DNA of 18,545 bases, from positions 1 to 18,545 of the forward strand of contig CACZYN010000010.1 of assembly GCA_902785445.1 (NCBI GenBank), read 5' to 3'. Origin of the DNA: an uncultured Anaerovibrio sp. (GTDB lineage Bacteria > Bacillota > Negativicutes > Selenomonadales > Selenomonadaceae). This document shows, piece after piece, positions 1 to 9,800 of the stretch (positions are counted from its first letter, which is position 1; each line of letters begins with the position of its first letter). A program made the translations under genes and the position numbers. The notes under the pieces were generated by a model. That model had not been told where the DNA came from and did no database searches. It was given only the letters and a program-made list of their open reading frames with translations.

Positions 1-773
1 AAATGCCAAAAATATCGGGATGAATCCGACAATGTCAGCTTGCGTTGCCACAAAGTCAATACTACAGCTCGCAACCAGGTTATAATACCGGATACTATAA
101 AGGAAAGGGTTATGGCAATACAGAAATTTGTCATCCATTCCGGATGCTTCCTTGTTAAAATATCATCAAGGAAAATCTGGGACATAACCGGGCTGGCCAA
201 GCCTGGAATAATGGCACACAGTTCTAAAATTAGAATAAAGGTCATAGCCCAACGGTCCTCAAGTAGTTTATGGAACATATCCTTGAATACGTTATAGCGA
301 TGTCCTTCTTTTTGAAAATTCTCATTTGGAACAATGTGCAGAGACACACCTGTGTAAGACGTACGGAATTCATCCAGGGGAACCGTTCTCCGTCCTATGG
401 CAGGATCATTAAGATAGGCTTTTCCATCCTTTATTCCTTCCAAAACCACAAAATGATTAAATTCCCAATGAATTATCAATGGAAATATATTTTGGGATTC
501 TAATTTTAAAATATCATTGGTGGTCCAACGGTAACCATTGGCTTCACAATTACGGTTTCTGGCAGCTTTGATAACACAGCTGGCTTTGGAACCATCACGA
601 TTTACACCACATTCCGCTCGTAGTTTCTCCAAGGGTATCCAGGAACCATAGTGGGCAAGAACCATAGCCAGAGCTGCCGCACCACATTCTGTAGCCTCCA
701 TCTGAAGTACAGTAGGTACTTTTATGCGTTTGTGACTACTGGAAAAGAACCCTTTAATTTTTTCCAATGTCAT
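1..773 (-). CDS. NHLP-family bacteriocin exporter: C39 peptidase/ABC transporter (N-terminal part)
   Basis: First 257 residues of an ABC exporter that would cleave the double-glycine leader of a peptide and pump the peptide out through the inner membrane. The N-terminus is a C39 peptidase domain: the catalytic Cys is in MEATECGAAAL (Cys30), the His in WEFNHFVV (His107) and the Asp in YLNDPA (Asp123), so the triad looks intact. Transmembrane segments follow (FILILELCAIIPGLASP and FCIAITLSFIVSGIITWL), and the window ends shortly after KLTLSDSSRYFWH, which resembles the KLxLSxSSRFFWH stretch of NHLP/NHLM-type exporters. The ATPase domain lies outside the window. The start ATG at 773 has an AGGTGA site upstream and is 4 bp from the stop of the preceding gene, so it is the third gene of an operon. 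The frame is open from 773 to position 1. The NHLP subfamily call rests on this motif and the neighbours. Confidence 0.88.
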   Translation of the reverse strand, partial: MTLEKIKGFFSSSHKRIKVPTVLQMEATECGAAALAMVLAHYGSWIPLEKLRAECGVNRDGSKASCVIKAARNRNCEANGYRWTTNDILKLESQNIFPLIIHWEFNHFVVLEGIKDGKAYLNDPAIGRRTVPLDEFRTSYTGVSLHIVPNENFQKEGHRYNVFKDMFHKLLEDRWAMTFILILELCAIIPGLASPVMSQIFLDDILTRKHPEWMTNFCIAITLSFIVSGIITWLRAVVLTLWQRKLTLSDSSRYFWH

Positions 774-777
774 ATAA

Positions 778-1755
778 TCACCTATTTCTCAGCCATTGGC
801 TCAAACGATAAAAAACTTTTTCAATAGGAGGACGGCGCTCAATAATAATAGTACCAGTACAGAAACTTCCAGCGGTAATTGGTTTGTGTTCCCCTACAGA
901 GGAAGTCCATAGATAGCCTGACTCAGAGCCAGGGTCCTTTACCAAATCAAATATTACTTCCATTACGGCACCCTGCTGGGCCTGAAGGATAGTTTGAACC
1001 ACTTGCTCATTGCCCAGAGAAGTTTGCATTGATTGAGCAGATACAGGATATTGGGATACTGAACGAACTGTCCCTAGCAGGCACCCTGATTGGGAAATAT
1101 CTACACCGCCAGGAGCGATTTGGATAGTCATCCCTGGCTTTACGCTTTTTCCCTTATTTACCGAAACGTACATAATACCACTAAGTTCATTTCGTCCATC
1201 ATCATTTCGCACAGTAATAATAGGAGTTCCACTGCCAAGTACATGACCTTGTTCCACCATTATTTCATCAACTGTGCCACTATATGGAGAGTAGATATAT
1301 TCTGTTGCTTCCTTTTGATAGCGACGGGAATCAAATTCGTGCACACGGTTTTCTGCATCCCGATTACTGGATGCCAATTCCGGACTATATTGGGCCATAC
1401 GAGTGGCGGCGGTTTCCTGAGGAAGCTCAAGGTGAGCTACCAGCTCTCCTTTTTTTATTTTCTCCCCAGAGTGAACGTATAGCTTGTCTACGCGACCACC
1501 TGCAATAGAAGAAACCTTTGACAAACCGGAGGAGTCCATAATCATTCCCATACCTTCAGCCTTGACAGTAAATGAGCCAAATATTGACCATATTACTACT
1601 GCCACCATCATAACCGCTACCCCTGCAAGGCCCATCCAGCCTATCGGGGTTGTAATCGGTAAAACTGTGTCAAGTTTTTCCGGGGAACGCAGCTTATCCA
1701 AGGCTTCTTTGCTGAAAATAGAGCTTTTTTCTTTACTTCCTTTTATTTCAGCCAT
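778..1755 (-). CDS. NHLP/NHLM bacteriocin system secretion protein (HlyD-like)
   Basis: A 325-residue membrane fusion protein that should work with the C39 ABC transporter encoded just downstream. The N-terminal cytoplasmic stretch contains SKEALDKLRSPEKLD followed by TTPIGWMGL, the characteristic opening of NHLM-type secretion proteins. One transmembrane helix follows (about residues 40-60, GLAGVAVMMVAVVIWSIFGS), then a beta-rich biotinyl-lipoyl-like region in two halves (GGRVDKLYVHSGEKIKKGELV and SPYSGTVDEIMVEQGHVLGSG). The segment between the halves, where HlyD proteins have a coiled-coil hairpin, is short, as is usual for this subfamily. A strong GGAGGGG ribosome binding site lies inside the end of the upstream gene, whose stop is only 1 bp away. 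Together the three genes form one transcription unit. Known of the family: these proteins accompany exporters of RiPPs with nitrile-hydratase-like or Nif11-like leaders. Confidence 0.85.
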   Translation of the reverse strand: MAEIKGSKEKSSIFSKEALDKLRSPEKLDTVLPITTPIGWMGLAGVAVMMVAVVIWSIFGSFTVKAEGMGMIMDSSGLSKVSSIAGGRVDKLYVHSGEKIKKGELVAHLELPQETAATRMAQYSPELASSNRDAENRVHEFDSRRYQKEATEYIYSPYSGTVDEIMVEQGHVLGSGTPIITVRNDDGRNELSGIMYVSVNKGKSVKPGMTIQIAPGGVDISQSGCLLGTVRSVSQYPVSAQSMQTSLGNEQVVQTILQAQQGAVMEVIFDLVKDPGSESGYLWTSSVGEHKPITAGSFCTGTIIIERRPPIEKVFYRLSQWLRNR

Positions 1756-1756
1756 A

Positions 1757-2923
1757 TTATTCCCCTCCTTGCAGATTTATATCAACTCTGGTTCCGTCAG
1801 TTATACCTTCAAAACTGCCAACTAAAACTATATCACCCTCAGATAGACCATCTAATACTTCAATATATCTACCATCATCAGATCCGCATTTTACAGTACG
1901 GAAATGAGCGATTCCATCTTCATCAACTACATATACTTTATCATGGGAAAGATCAACCATTGCTTCCAAAGGCACCGTAAGACAATGGTGCGCTCTGCCG
2001 GTGTACATGGTCACACCAGTATAGGTCAGAGGCTCCAACAACCTTATACGATTATCAACTGTCCATTCCGTACGCCGTATCTTGGCAGGTTCCGAAAGCG
2101 GTGGAACTATTCCTTTAAGTACACATATTATTTCCGAATCTCCCCCTTTATTTCCGGGACCATAATCAGTATCATAGGCTTTACTCATGGACCAGTGCGC
2201 AGGAAATTTCAGATAAGCACTATCACCAATGTCTAAATGATGAATTTCACTGTCACTAAGATTCACAGAAAAGCTAAGTCTGTCAAAATTTCCCACTAAG
2301 GCTAACGGGGTTCCGGCTTGCACATATGCTCCTGCCTGATGGTAAATAAGCAGCAGTTCCCCGTCAACGGGAGCTTTTACATTTAGCCAACCTTCCTGAA
2401 CATAAAATTGATTTCTTTGGGATTCTGCTTCCTGAAGAGCCTCTTTGGCGGCCAGATATTGTGATTGAGCTTCTTCATATTTTTCTTGGGAGGTGGCATT
2501 TTTGGCTATGAGCCTTCCTTGACGTTGATAGGCACTATAAGCCTGAGCCAATAAAGCTTCAGCCCGACTAACAGCACTATTGGCTTGTTGTATTTTGAGA
2601 GGAATTTGCTCATTAGCCATCGAAAGCAAAATATCACCCTTATGTACCTGTTTATTTTTTTCTACATTCCAGGCAATAATGCGCCCGTCAGTTAGGGCCA
2701 CTGCATCGGTCATACTTTCTGAACTAAAACGTACAGCCGGTAGCTCAACAGAAGGGTGTATATCCCGGTACGCTACTTTGGCAGCAGAAAGCTGTAAAAT
2801 ACGATTATCCATTCGTCTGGAAATTTGATTTTCGTCACTGTAGTTCAACCAGGCACCATAGCCAACCATACAGAGGGCCAGAACCATTATTACTGCTATA
2901 CCAATATAAAAATATCTTTTCAT
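1757..2923 (-). CDS. Periplasmic adaptor / HlyD-family secretion protein (MFP)
   Basis: A 388-residue membrane fusion protein. It has an N-terminal signal-anchor helix (about residues 5-27, YIGIAVIMVLALCMVGYGAWL), a first barrel-sandwich half (DGRIIAWNVEKNKQVHKGDIL), a long charged helical hairpin (about residues 110-175, AVSRAEALLAQAYSAYQRQ through EALQEAESQRNQ), the second half (VKAPVDGELLLIYHQAGAYV) and a C-terminal beta-barrel and membrane-proximal region ending in LSEGDIVLVGSFEGITDGTRV. The layout matches RND- or ABC-type periplasmic adaptors, which fits a diderm Firmicute. It is the first gene of the export operon (stop 1 bp before the next start), with GGAAAGGGAC upstream of the ATG. 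The partner is probably the downstream ABC exporter. A pairing with an RND pump elsewhere cannot be excluded, but no RND gene is present in the window. Confidence 0.8.
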   Translation of the reverse strand: MKRYFYIGIAVIMVLALCMVGYGAWLNYSDENQISRRMDNRILQLSAAKVAYRDIHPSVELPAVRFSSESMTDAVALTDGRIIAWNVEKNKQVHKGDILLSMANEQIPLKIQQANSAVSRAEALLAQAYSAYQRQGRLIAKNATSQEKYEEAQSQYLAAKEALQEAESQRNQFYVQEGWLNVKAPVDGELLLIYHQAGAYVQAGTPLALVGNFDRLSFSVNLSDSEIHHLDIGDSAYLKFPAHWSMSKAYDTDYGPGNKGGDSEIICVLKGIVPPLSEPAKIRRTEWTVDNRIRLLEPLTYTGVTMYTGRAHHCLTVPLEAMVDLSHDKVYVVDEDGIAHFRTVKCGSDDGRYIEVLDGLSEGDIVLVGSFEGITDGTRVDINLQGGE

Positions 2924-3135
2924 GATTTTATGTCCCTTTCCATTTACGGCAGTATTTTACTTACAGTAAATATAAAAGCCCCTAGGCTTCATGTATATTC
3001 GTGTTCAGTCCATCTAAAAACTGATGCTATTAAGTAAGAAATTCAAAAGCTAATTTTACATATATCTTCTAAATAACTTCGATAAAATTATTGATATTCC
3101 TCTTTTTTTGGGGGTTTTACCTGCTTATTTTCCAT
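2924..3135 (-). promoter_or_regulatory. Leader region of the NHLP export operon
   Basis: This non-coding stretch lies between the terminator of the NRPS operon and the first export gene, so the promoter of the export operon should be here. It is AT-rich, but no convincing -35/-10 pair can be singled out. Two small palindromes are visible: TTTAC-N5-GTAAA at 2956-2970 and AAGCC-N4-GGCTT at 2976-2989. Either could be an operator or 5' UTR hairpin, but the arms are only 5 bp. The only small minus-strand ORF noted, starting at 3135, codes 15 residues without a ribosome binding site and is not a credible precursor peptide. Confidence 0.35.
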
Positions 3136-3178
3136 TAAATCAAAAGAATCTTCTCGGTATTTTAACCAGAGAAGATTC
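3136..3178 (-). terminator. Rho-independent terminator of the NRPS/MATE/phosphatase operon
   Basis: A perfect 10-bp stem, GAATCTTCTC (3146-3155) against GAGAAGATTC (3169-3178), encloses a 13-nt loop. On the minus strand it is followed by TTTTGATTTA. It sits about 20 bp after the stop of the SpoIIE-type phosphatase gene and separates that operon from the export operon. Confidence 0.75.
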
Positions 3179-3198
3179 CTTGGTGATGTTATAAATTT

Positions 3199-5478
3199 TT
3201 ATTCTCCCCCAGCCGGGCCTAAGTAAGTCAATCCCAGCATAGTGATATCGTCAGACTGTTCCGTATCTCCCACAAAGCTGGTCACAGCATTGTTAATATC
3301 CTTCAGAAGCTCTTTAGGATCATTAGCGTTTATGGATTCGTTAAGGTCAGACAATAACCTTGCTTCACCGTACATCTCTTCTTTATCATTCATGGCCTCC
3401 GTAACACCATCAGTATACAAAAACAGGCTGTCTCCCGGTTTTAGGTTAATTGCTTGACTTTCATAGATAAAGTTCTTACGGCCGGCCAAAACAAAATTGG
3501 ATTCCACATCAAGATAACGGAAAGCGCTCTTTTCCTTTTCGTAAATCAACGATGGATTGTGGCCTCCATTCACGTATTCAAAATACCCCGTCCTGATGTC
3601 CAGAACTCCCATGAACACCGTTACAAACATTCTGGCAGCATTATCCTCATTAAGCTGGTTATTGGCATAGCCCATAATATCGGATAATGTCATACTTTTT
3701 TGGGTAAGAAGCAGGTTCTTTAATATTGTTTTTGATATGGCCATAAACATAGCCGCTCCCACTCCTTTACCGGATACATCAGCAATAGTTATCGCCAAAT
3801 GGTGTTCATCTACCATGTAGAAATCGTAGAAATCGCCTCCAACTTCTTTGGCCGAATGCATGGATGCGTAGAGGGTAAATTCAGTATGTTCCGGGAATGG
3901 TGGGAATTTATGTGGTAATACCCCCATTTGTATATTCTGGGCCAGAGTCAACTCTGTAGCAATACGCTCCTTTTCCGCTGTCTCAGCTACAAGGGTATTC
4001 ATATAGCCTTCCAATTCTTCAGTCATGATATTGAAACAATTGGCCAATTCTTCAATTTCATCACCGGAATGAATTTCCACCCGCTGCGCAAAGCTGTTAT
4101 TTGACCGTTTATTACCTTTCTCCGGCAATTCACCAAAAGCGTGTAATGTGCCGACTATGGCCCGCTTGGTGAGATCACGAACACCATTGGTCAGCTTCTG
4201 AATGGATGAAACAAATCTTCCGGACACCTTTTGTCCTATCTTTATGACAAATAAGAGCAGGAAGAGTATGGATAATACCATAAAAAGAACTATTGAATCT
4301 ATATTTCTCTCCATATCATCCATTAGATCTGTGGTAAGCTGTTCAATAGTTTCTTTATTTTGTTCTACAGGAGCAATTACATCATCCTTGGCAAAGACCG
4401 TAGCAAAGCTCCAGCCTGTACATTCAATTGGAGCATAGGCCACAAAATATTCGTCGCCATCTATTTCTGCCAGCTGAATTCCCTTTTGGCCCAAAGTCAT
4501 ATTCTGAGCTATCTGTGATAAGCCTTGGTTATTCGCAACGCGAATATCCTTCTTCAAATCTACTGGCAGCTCCATTTCCTCACCAGCTTGGTAAGCCTCA
4601 CTTTGGGATGATAAAATAACCCTCCCGTTTTTATCTAAAACAAAACAAAAACCGGCATTAGGCAGATTGGTATCCTTTACAAGGATTCGCATATTTTCCA
4701 GGGAAATCTCCATGGCAGCCACACCAAGCAAGGAACTATTATCATCATAATATGGGCAGGCACAAAACAAACCCGGCTCATTGGAAAATGAAAACATTCT
4801 AACATCAGTAAAGACAGGTTTACCTTGTTCTACCGCTTGCTTATACCAATCAGTCTCCACGGCATTATATATAACATCAGGTATACTTTCTTTGCTCCCC
4901 TCCACATCATCGGGTTCATCAACGGACAGGGTATAATTATGGTGAGAAGTTATGAAAAAGGATTTTGCCATATCATTAACTTCCATGAGACGGACAAAAA
5001 ATCCCTCAATATTAGCCATTAAGGTTATCTCCTGATGATAATTGTCGGGATTAACATCCGTTCCGTGCTGAAGATAAATTTTCAGTGGTTGAAATTCGTC
5101 TGCATTGGGCACAGCTACATTCCGGGGCGGATATAAACCTGAATGACGATAAAGCTCACTGGCCTCGTGGGCAATAGCCTGCACATCATAGATATTAGAT
5201 ACCATGTACAAATTGATAATTTTAGCATTATCACTGGTAATGTACATTAGCTCCTCTTGCCGTTGCTTTACCAAAAGCTCAGAACTATTCTGATAAGACA
5301 CCTCACCAAGTTTATGTCCCATTTCTTCAGCCTGGTACAGAGCTGACCCCAGCCCGTAAAAGGCAATTATTACCAGAACAATAATAACAATCAGATTGCT
5401 GCCCAGAAGAATGCGTATCATCTTATGTAAAATACTATTCTTTTTTCCACCTGACAAATAGCTAAAAAAATCTTTCAT
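3199..5478 (-). CDS. Membrane sensor PP2C/SpoIIE-family serine/threonine phosphatase (dCache-HAMP-PP2C)
   Basis: A 759-residue receptor phosphatase of the RsbU/SpoIIE type, expected to dephosphorylate a STAS-domain anti-sigma-factor antagonist in response to an extracellular signal. A transmembrane helix near the N-terminus (IRILLGSNLIVIIVLVIIAF) is followed by an extracytoplasmic region of about 350 residues resembling a double-Cache sensor, a second transmembrane helix (SIVLFMVLSILFLLLFVI), a HAMP-like linker and a coiled coil. The PP2C domain has the expected metal-binding and family motifs: EVGGDFYDF (about 545-553), ADVSGKG (about 566-572), GGHNPS (about 637), FLYTDGVTEA (about 684-693) and SDDITM (about 740). 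The start is set at ATG 5478, with GGAG upstream; the open frame extends 35 codons further, but that part overlaps the MATE gene and looks non-coding. It is the last gene of the operon, 17 bp after the MATE stop. The matching STAS protein is the operon's first gene. Confidence 0.88.
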   Translation of the reverse strand: MKDFFSYLSGGKKNSILHKMIRILLGSNLIVIIVLVIIAFYGLGSALYQAEEMGHKLGEVSYQNSSELLVKQRQEELMYITSDNAKIINLYMVSNIYDVQAIAHEASELYRHSGLYPPRNVAVPNADEFQPLKIYLQHGTDVNPDNYHQEITLMANIEGFFVRLMEVNDMAKSFFITSHHNYTLSVDEPDDVEGSKESIPDVIYNAVETDWYKQAVEQGKPVFTDVRMFSFSNEPGLFCACPYYDDNSSLLGVAAMEISLENMRILVKDTNLPNAGFCFVLDKNGRVILSSQSEAYQAGEEMELPVDLKKDIRVANNQGLSQIAQNMTLGQKGIQLAEIDGDEYFVAYAPIECTGWSFATVFAKDDVIAPVEQNKETIEQLTTDLMDDMERNIDSIVLFMVLSILFLLLFVIKIGQKVSGRFVSSIQKLTNGVRDLTKRAIVGTLHAFGELPEKGNKRSNNSFAQRVEIHSGDEIEELANCFNIMTEELEGYMNTLVAETAEKERIATELTLAQNIQMGVLPHKFPPFPEHTEFTLYASMHSAKEVGGDFYDFYMVDEHHLAITIADVSGKGVGAAMFMAISKTILKNLLLTQKSMTLSDIMGYANNQLNEDNAARMFVTVFMGVLDIRTGYFEYVNGGHNPSLIYEKEKSAFRYLDVESNFVLAGRKNFIYESQAINLKPGDSLFLYTDGVTEAMNDKEEMYGEARLLSDLNESINANDPKELLKDINNAVTSFVGDTEQSDDITMLGLTYLGPAGGE

Positions 5479-5495
5479 ATCGATGATACTCCATT

Positions 5496-6824
5496 CTATC
5501 CCATATATTCGTGACGGAATTTTACCAAAAAAGCGACTGCTACTATGGTAGAAAGCACCTCGGCAAAGGTTTGAGCAAACCAAAGGCCATCAGCACCAAG
5601 AAGCATTGGCAGGCCGAAAATCCCCACAGATTGTAGTACAAAGGTGCGTATAAAGGCTATGGCTGCCGAAACCCGCCCATTGCCCAGGCCGGTAAAATAT
5701 GCAGAGGCATATTCGTTGAAGCCTTGTAAAATAAAGGCAAATGCGAACATACTAAGAGCATATACCCCCAAGGCATACAATTTGGCATCATAGCCTAAAT
5801 AGATATTGGCCACCCACGGAGCAAAGTATTGGGCCAAACCAAACATTACCACGCCAAAGCCTAAATTAAGTAAAATGCCATTTTTTAGCAGACTCTTGAG
5901 CTCCCCGTAGTTTTGTGCTCCTGCATGATATCCCACCACCGAGGTAGCCTCCATAGCCAGCCCATAGAAGATGGCGGCAAAAATTCCCTCAACGAACAGC
6001 ACCGTTCCATAGGCCGCTACCCCATCTTCACCTATAAACCGCATAAGCTGCATATTATAAAATATGAAAATCAATGCTGTGGAAATATTGGTTACCATTT
6101 CTGAAGAACCGTTTACCATGGCATCCCGCAAGGCTCTAATATCCCAGCCACTTTTTACCAGCCGCAATGGACTATCATTTTCCCGCAGGAAATAGATAAG
6201 CGGCAGGAAACAGTTAAGACACATACCTATGGCCGTCGCTAAGGCGGCTCCTGTCATTCCCCAGCCGAAAAAAACAATAAACAGCCAGTCGAAAATAATA
6301 TTTGACATCATATTTATCAAGGAAAAATACAAGCCAAACTGAGGCTTTTCAGCGGTAATCAGCAGGCTTTGAAAGGCGTAACTCAATATTGTTATGGGCA
6401 TAAAGCATAACAGGATACGGCCATAGGGTAATCCATAGTTCATCAAATCATCAGTGGCACCCAGCAGCCCTGATGCAGTTGGCAAAGCGATGAAGCCAGC
6501 ACCACCCAGTACAATTCCGGCACCGAAGGCGGCCTTAACAATCATGGTAAAGTAGCTGTTGGCCAGTTCTCTGTTTCCCTTGCCCAGTTCCGCGGCAATA
6601 AGGGCACTTCCCCCCATGCCAAACATCATTCCCACAGCCATAATAGCCAGCAGATATGGATAGATGATATTTATGGCCGCGAAGGCAGTCTTGCCGATAT
6701 AATTGGACACAAAATAGCCATCAATAAGGTCATAGGTGGTGGACACCAAAATCATACCGATGGTCGGCAAGGCAAATAACACCAGTTTGCCGCATGTAAA
6801 ATGATCTGACAGCTTTATATTCAT
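5496..6824 (-). CDS. MATE-family efflux transporter
   Basis: A 442-residue polytopic membrane protein, the usual size for the multidrug and toxin extrusion family. It is hydrophobic throughout, with about twelve predicted helices in two similar halves. The start (KLVLFALPTIGMILVSTTYDLIDG) and the GMGGSALIAAELGKGN segment are typical of MATE/MepA-like antiporters, which use a Na+ or H+ gradient. Its start overlaps the NRPS stop as ATGA (6821-6824), with GAGGA 6 bp upstream inside the NRPS gene, so the two are probably translationally coupled. Inference: it exports the NRPS product or protects the producer. MATE proteins are common in natural-product clusters, but substrate cannot be read from sequence. 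Confidence 0.9.
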   Translation of the reverse strand: MNIKLSDHFTCGKLVLFALPTIGMILVSTTYDLIDGYFVSNYIGKTAFAAINIIYPYLLAIMAVGMMFGMGGSALIAAELGKGNRELANSYFTMIVKAAFGAGIVLGGAGFIALPTASGLLGATDDLMNYGLPYGRILLCFMPITILSYAFQSLLITAEKPQFGLYFSLINMMSNIIFDWLFIVFFGWGMTGAALATAIGMCLNCFLPLIYFLRENDSPLRLVKSGWDIRALRDAMVNGSSEMVTNISTALIFIFYNMQLMRFIGEDGVAAYGTVLFVEGIFAAIFYGLAMEATSVVGYHAGAQNYGELKSLLKNGILLNLGFGVVMFGLAQYFAPWVANIYLGYDAKLYALGVYALSMFAFAFILQGFNEYASAYFTGLGNGRVSAAIAFIRTFVLQSVGIFGLPMLLGADGLWFAQTFAEVLSTIVAVAFLVKFRHEYMG

Positions 6825-9800
6825 AGGTTTTCCTCACAACGAACTATTCCTTCCAGAATTTTTACATAAAGGTCGTGGAAGGCTCGCATTTGTTCTGCAT
6901 CAAATAATCCCTTTGCATATTCCATCTCGGAATCAAAGCCACCATCACCATAATTATTTTCCAGCAGCTCCAGCTCCAAAGGCGCACCAGCAGCTGCGAA
7001 TTCATCTGCCAGCTCAATAAGGGTCGGTTTAAACACATCCAGCTCGTCGCCATTAATTCCCAGCTGGAGATTAACCTCCATACAATCATCAACGAAAGGC
7101 TCAAAGTTTTCTGCCATGAAATCATAGGAGCTATGCGCAATTCCCTCTGCCACCTGATCCTTCACAGATATAAGGAATTCAGACATATAGGCATATTCTT
7201 CCATACGGGCCGCAGCTGGTAAATTCTTTATCATCATACCCACAGCATGCTGAGCTTCCGCCGCCAGGCGATCATTATAAATCCAATTCACCATGACATG
7301 CTGTTTGCCGGTAAAGCGGGACAAGGTCAAAAGAGCCGCGCCAATGGCCATTACTGAGTGACTAACCCCCCAGAATTTCTCAGCCCTTTTAACATCATCG
7401 GCCGAAAAATCCAGACGCTGTTCCATAGCGGCCTGGTCAATATGCTCACGGTCTACCAACTCCTGGGACTCTACAGACATATCTGGTATTTTACACCAAA
7501 CCTCATCGCCATACTGCACTTCAAACCATGCCCGATCCTCATTCCAACTACCTTGCTCTATCCGCTGGATTTCTTCACTGCGAAGGGCAAAATAATAATC
7601 AGGCTGAAGCTCCCGGTCGAAGTACGCATTAACAATATCCGCCAGCAGCACCCCAAGGGAATCGCCATCCATCAGTAGATGATGAATATCCATAAACATA
7701 TATCCATGGGATGGGGACCGGAACACCTTTACACGGCACAGACAGGCATCCAATATTTTATCAAAGGGCATTACTAAAACATCCGGCAGCATTGGAACCG
7801 TTTCTTCATTGATATCCTGCAACTCAACCTCTTCCAGGATACCAGGTACATACTGCTGTACCAACTCCCGGTTCTCGTCAAAGCGGAATACCGATGATAA
7901 AGCCGGGTGATTGGCTATAGCCCGATTAACCGCTTTACACAATCGATGCATATCAACCTCATCCAGCTCAAATTGCACCAGAAAATGCATATTGCTCCAC
8001 ATGGTGGCCTCTGGACGGAACAGCTGGATATCCAGCATTTGGATTTGTAGCGGGGTCAAGGCCAACGGTTGCTTGCGGGCCGCCATTTCCCGTTCTTCGA
8101 AGCTGCCCATATTCACCCGTTCCTCAGCAATAACCGCAATCTGTCTAGGGGTTCGTTTTTGGAAAATATCTGCGGCAATCAGTCCCGAAATATCCGCGTT
8201 GGCCAAAGCCACCATGGCACTAAGGGAATCGCCACCCAAATCAAAGAAATCATCCAAGGCTCCCACCTTGTCCTCCGGCAAATTAAGGGCCAGAGCAAAG
8301 GCATGACAAAGAGCCCGCTCTACCTCCGTGGCTGGCGGCTCATACTTGGCCCGGAAGGCCGACAAATCCGGTTCCGGCAGGGCCCGCCTGTTCACCTTGC
8401 CATTTGGCGTCAACGGCATAGTTTCCAGGCGAACAAACAAATTGGGAACCATATATTCCGGCAATTTAGCCGCAAGATGGTTCTTGAGCTTATTATCATC
8501 CACAGCTTTAACTGATGTATAATAACCAACCAAATATTCCCCTGTACCCTTTTTCAGGACAGAAACCGCCCCTGAATTGATGTCTGGATACTCCATCAGC
8601 ACCTTCTCTATTTCATCCAATTCAATACGGAAGCCCCGAAGTTTAATCTGATTATCAATACGGCCAAAGACCCGGATTTTTCCTTCATTGGTCCATGCGG
8701 CCAAATCGCCGCTGCGATAGGCTCGGATGCCATCTTTGTCAAAGAAGGACGCTGCCGTTTTATCCGGTAAATTTATATAGCCCCGGCCAACCTGCTGGCC
8801 GCAGATCATCAGCTCCCCCCGAATGCCAATCGGCAAAGGATTGCCAAAGGAATCAGCTATATAGAACTGAGTATTGGCAATAGGTGTACCAACGGTAACA
8901 ACCTCGCTTTCCACCATTTTCTCGGCGGCACAGCCCATGGTGGCCTCAGTAGGACCATATACATTCAAAATCACGCTGTCCTGGCGCAAAGCGCGTAGCT
9001 TCTGGTAGAGCCCGGCTGGGAAGGCTTCCGCCCCCACATCATAAAAGGTAATCTGCTGCAGGGCTTCCACGGTTTCCGGGATAGCCAACAGGCCCAAAAG
9101 ATAGGTCGGAGTACAGGTAATACCATTTACCCCGTTATTTATAATCAGCTGGGCCAACTGATTTGGTGTATGTATCTCCTCTTCCGTGGCAATTACTACC
9201 GAACAGCCATTACACAGCGGAACAAATTCCTCCACAATGGACACATCAAAGGAGAAAGAAGCCAATGCCAAGGCAACGCGTCCCGGCTTGGTATAATGGA
9301 TAATTTCCGGGGATTTTTCATTGCGATGAACATAGTTGGCAATATTTTTATGTTCAATCATTACCCCCTTCGGCTTGCCAGTGGTACCAGAGGTATAGAT
9401 ACAATATGCCAAATTATCAGCACCCACCTCCGGAAGCTCAGTATCCGTCTCCTTATTGTCAAGAAGCCTGTCCAGGGACAGCACTTTGCACTGCTCCCTC
9501 AGGGCTGAACGCTGGTTCATCAAATCCGTTGAAGTAAGTAAAATAGGAATATTGCCATCTTCCAGACAATACTCTATCCGCTCATCCGGATACTCCGGAA
9601 TAAATGGTACGAAGGCACCACCGGCCTTTAATATACCAATTTCGGCCACATAGGCCCAAACCTCCCGGTCAAAGAGAACACCAACCAGTGTTTCTAAGGT
9701 CACCCCATCGCTAATAAGGGAATGGGCCACCTGGTCGGAAAGCTCATCCAGTTCCCTAAAGGTCAGTGAGTGACCGGCAGCTGTAACAGCCACCTTGTCA

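Noticed and set aside
3091..3135. 15-codon minus-strand ORF as a possible leader peptide or NHLP precursor
   Set aside because: There is no ribosome binding site, the peptide is very short and Lys/Pro-rich, and it has no double-glycine-type cleavage site.
5479..5583. 35-codon N-terminal extension of the SpoIIE-type phosphatase
   Set aside because: It overlaps the end of the MATE gene in another frame, has no hydrophobic or conserved character, and ATG 5478 has a ribosome binding site and directly precedes the first membrane helix.
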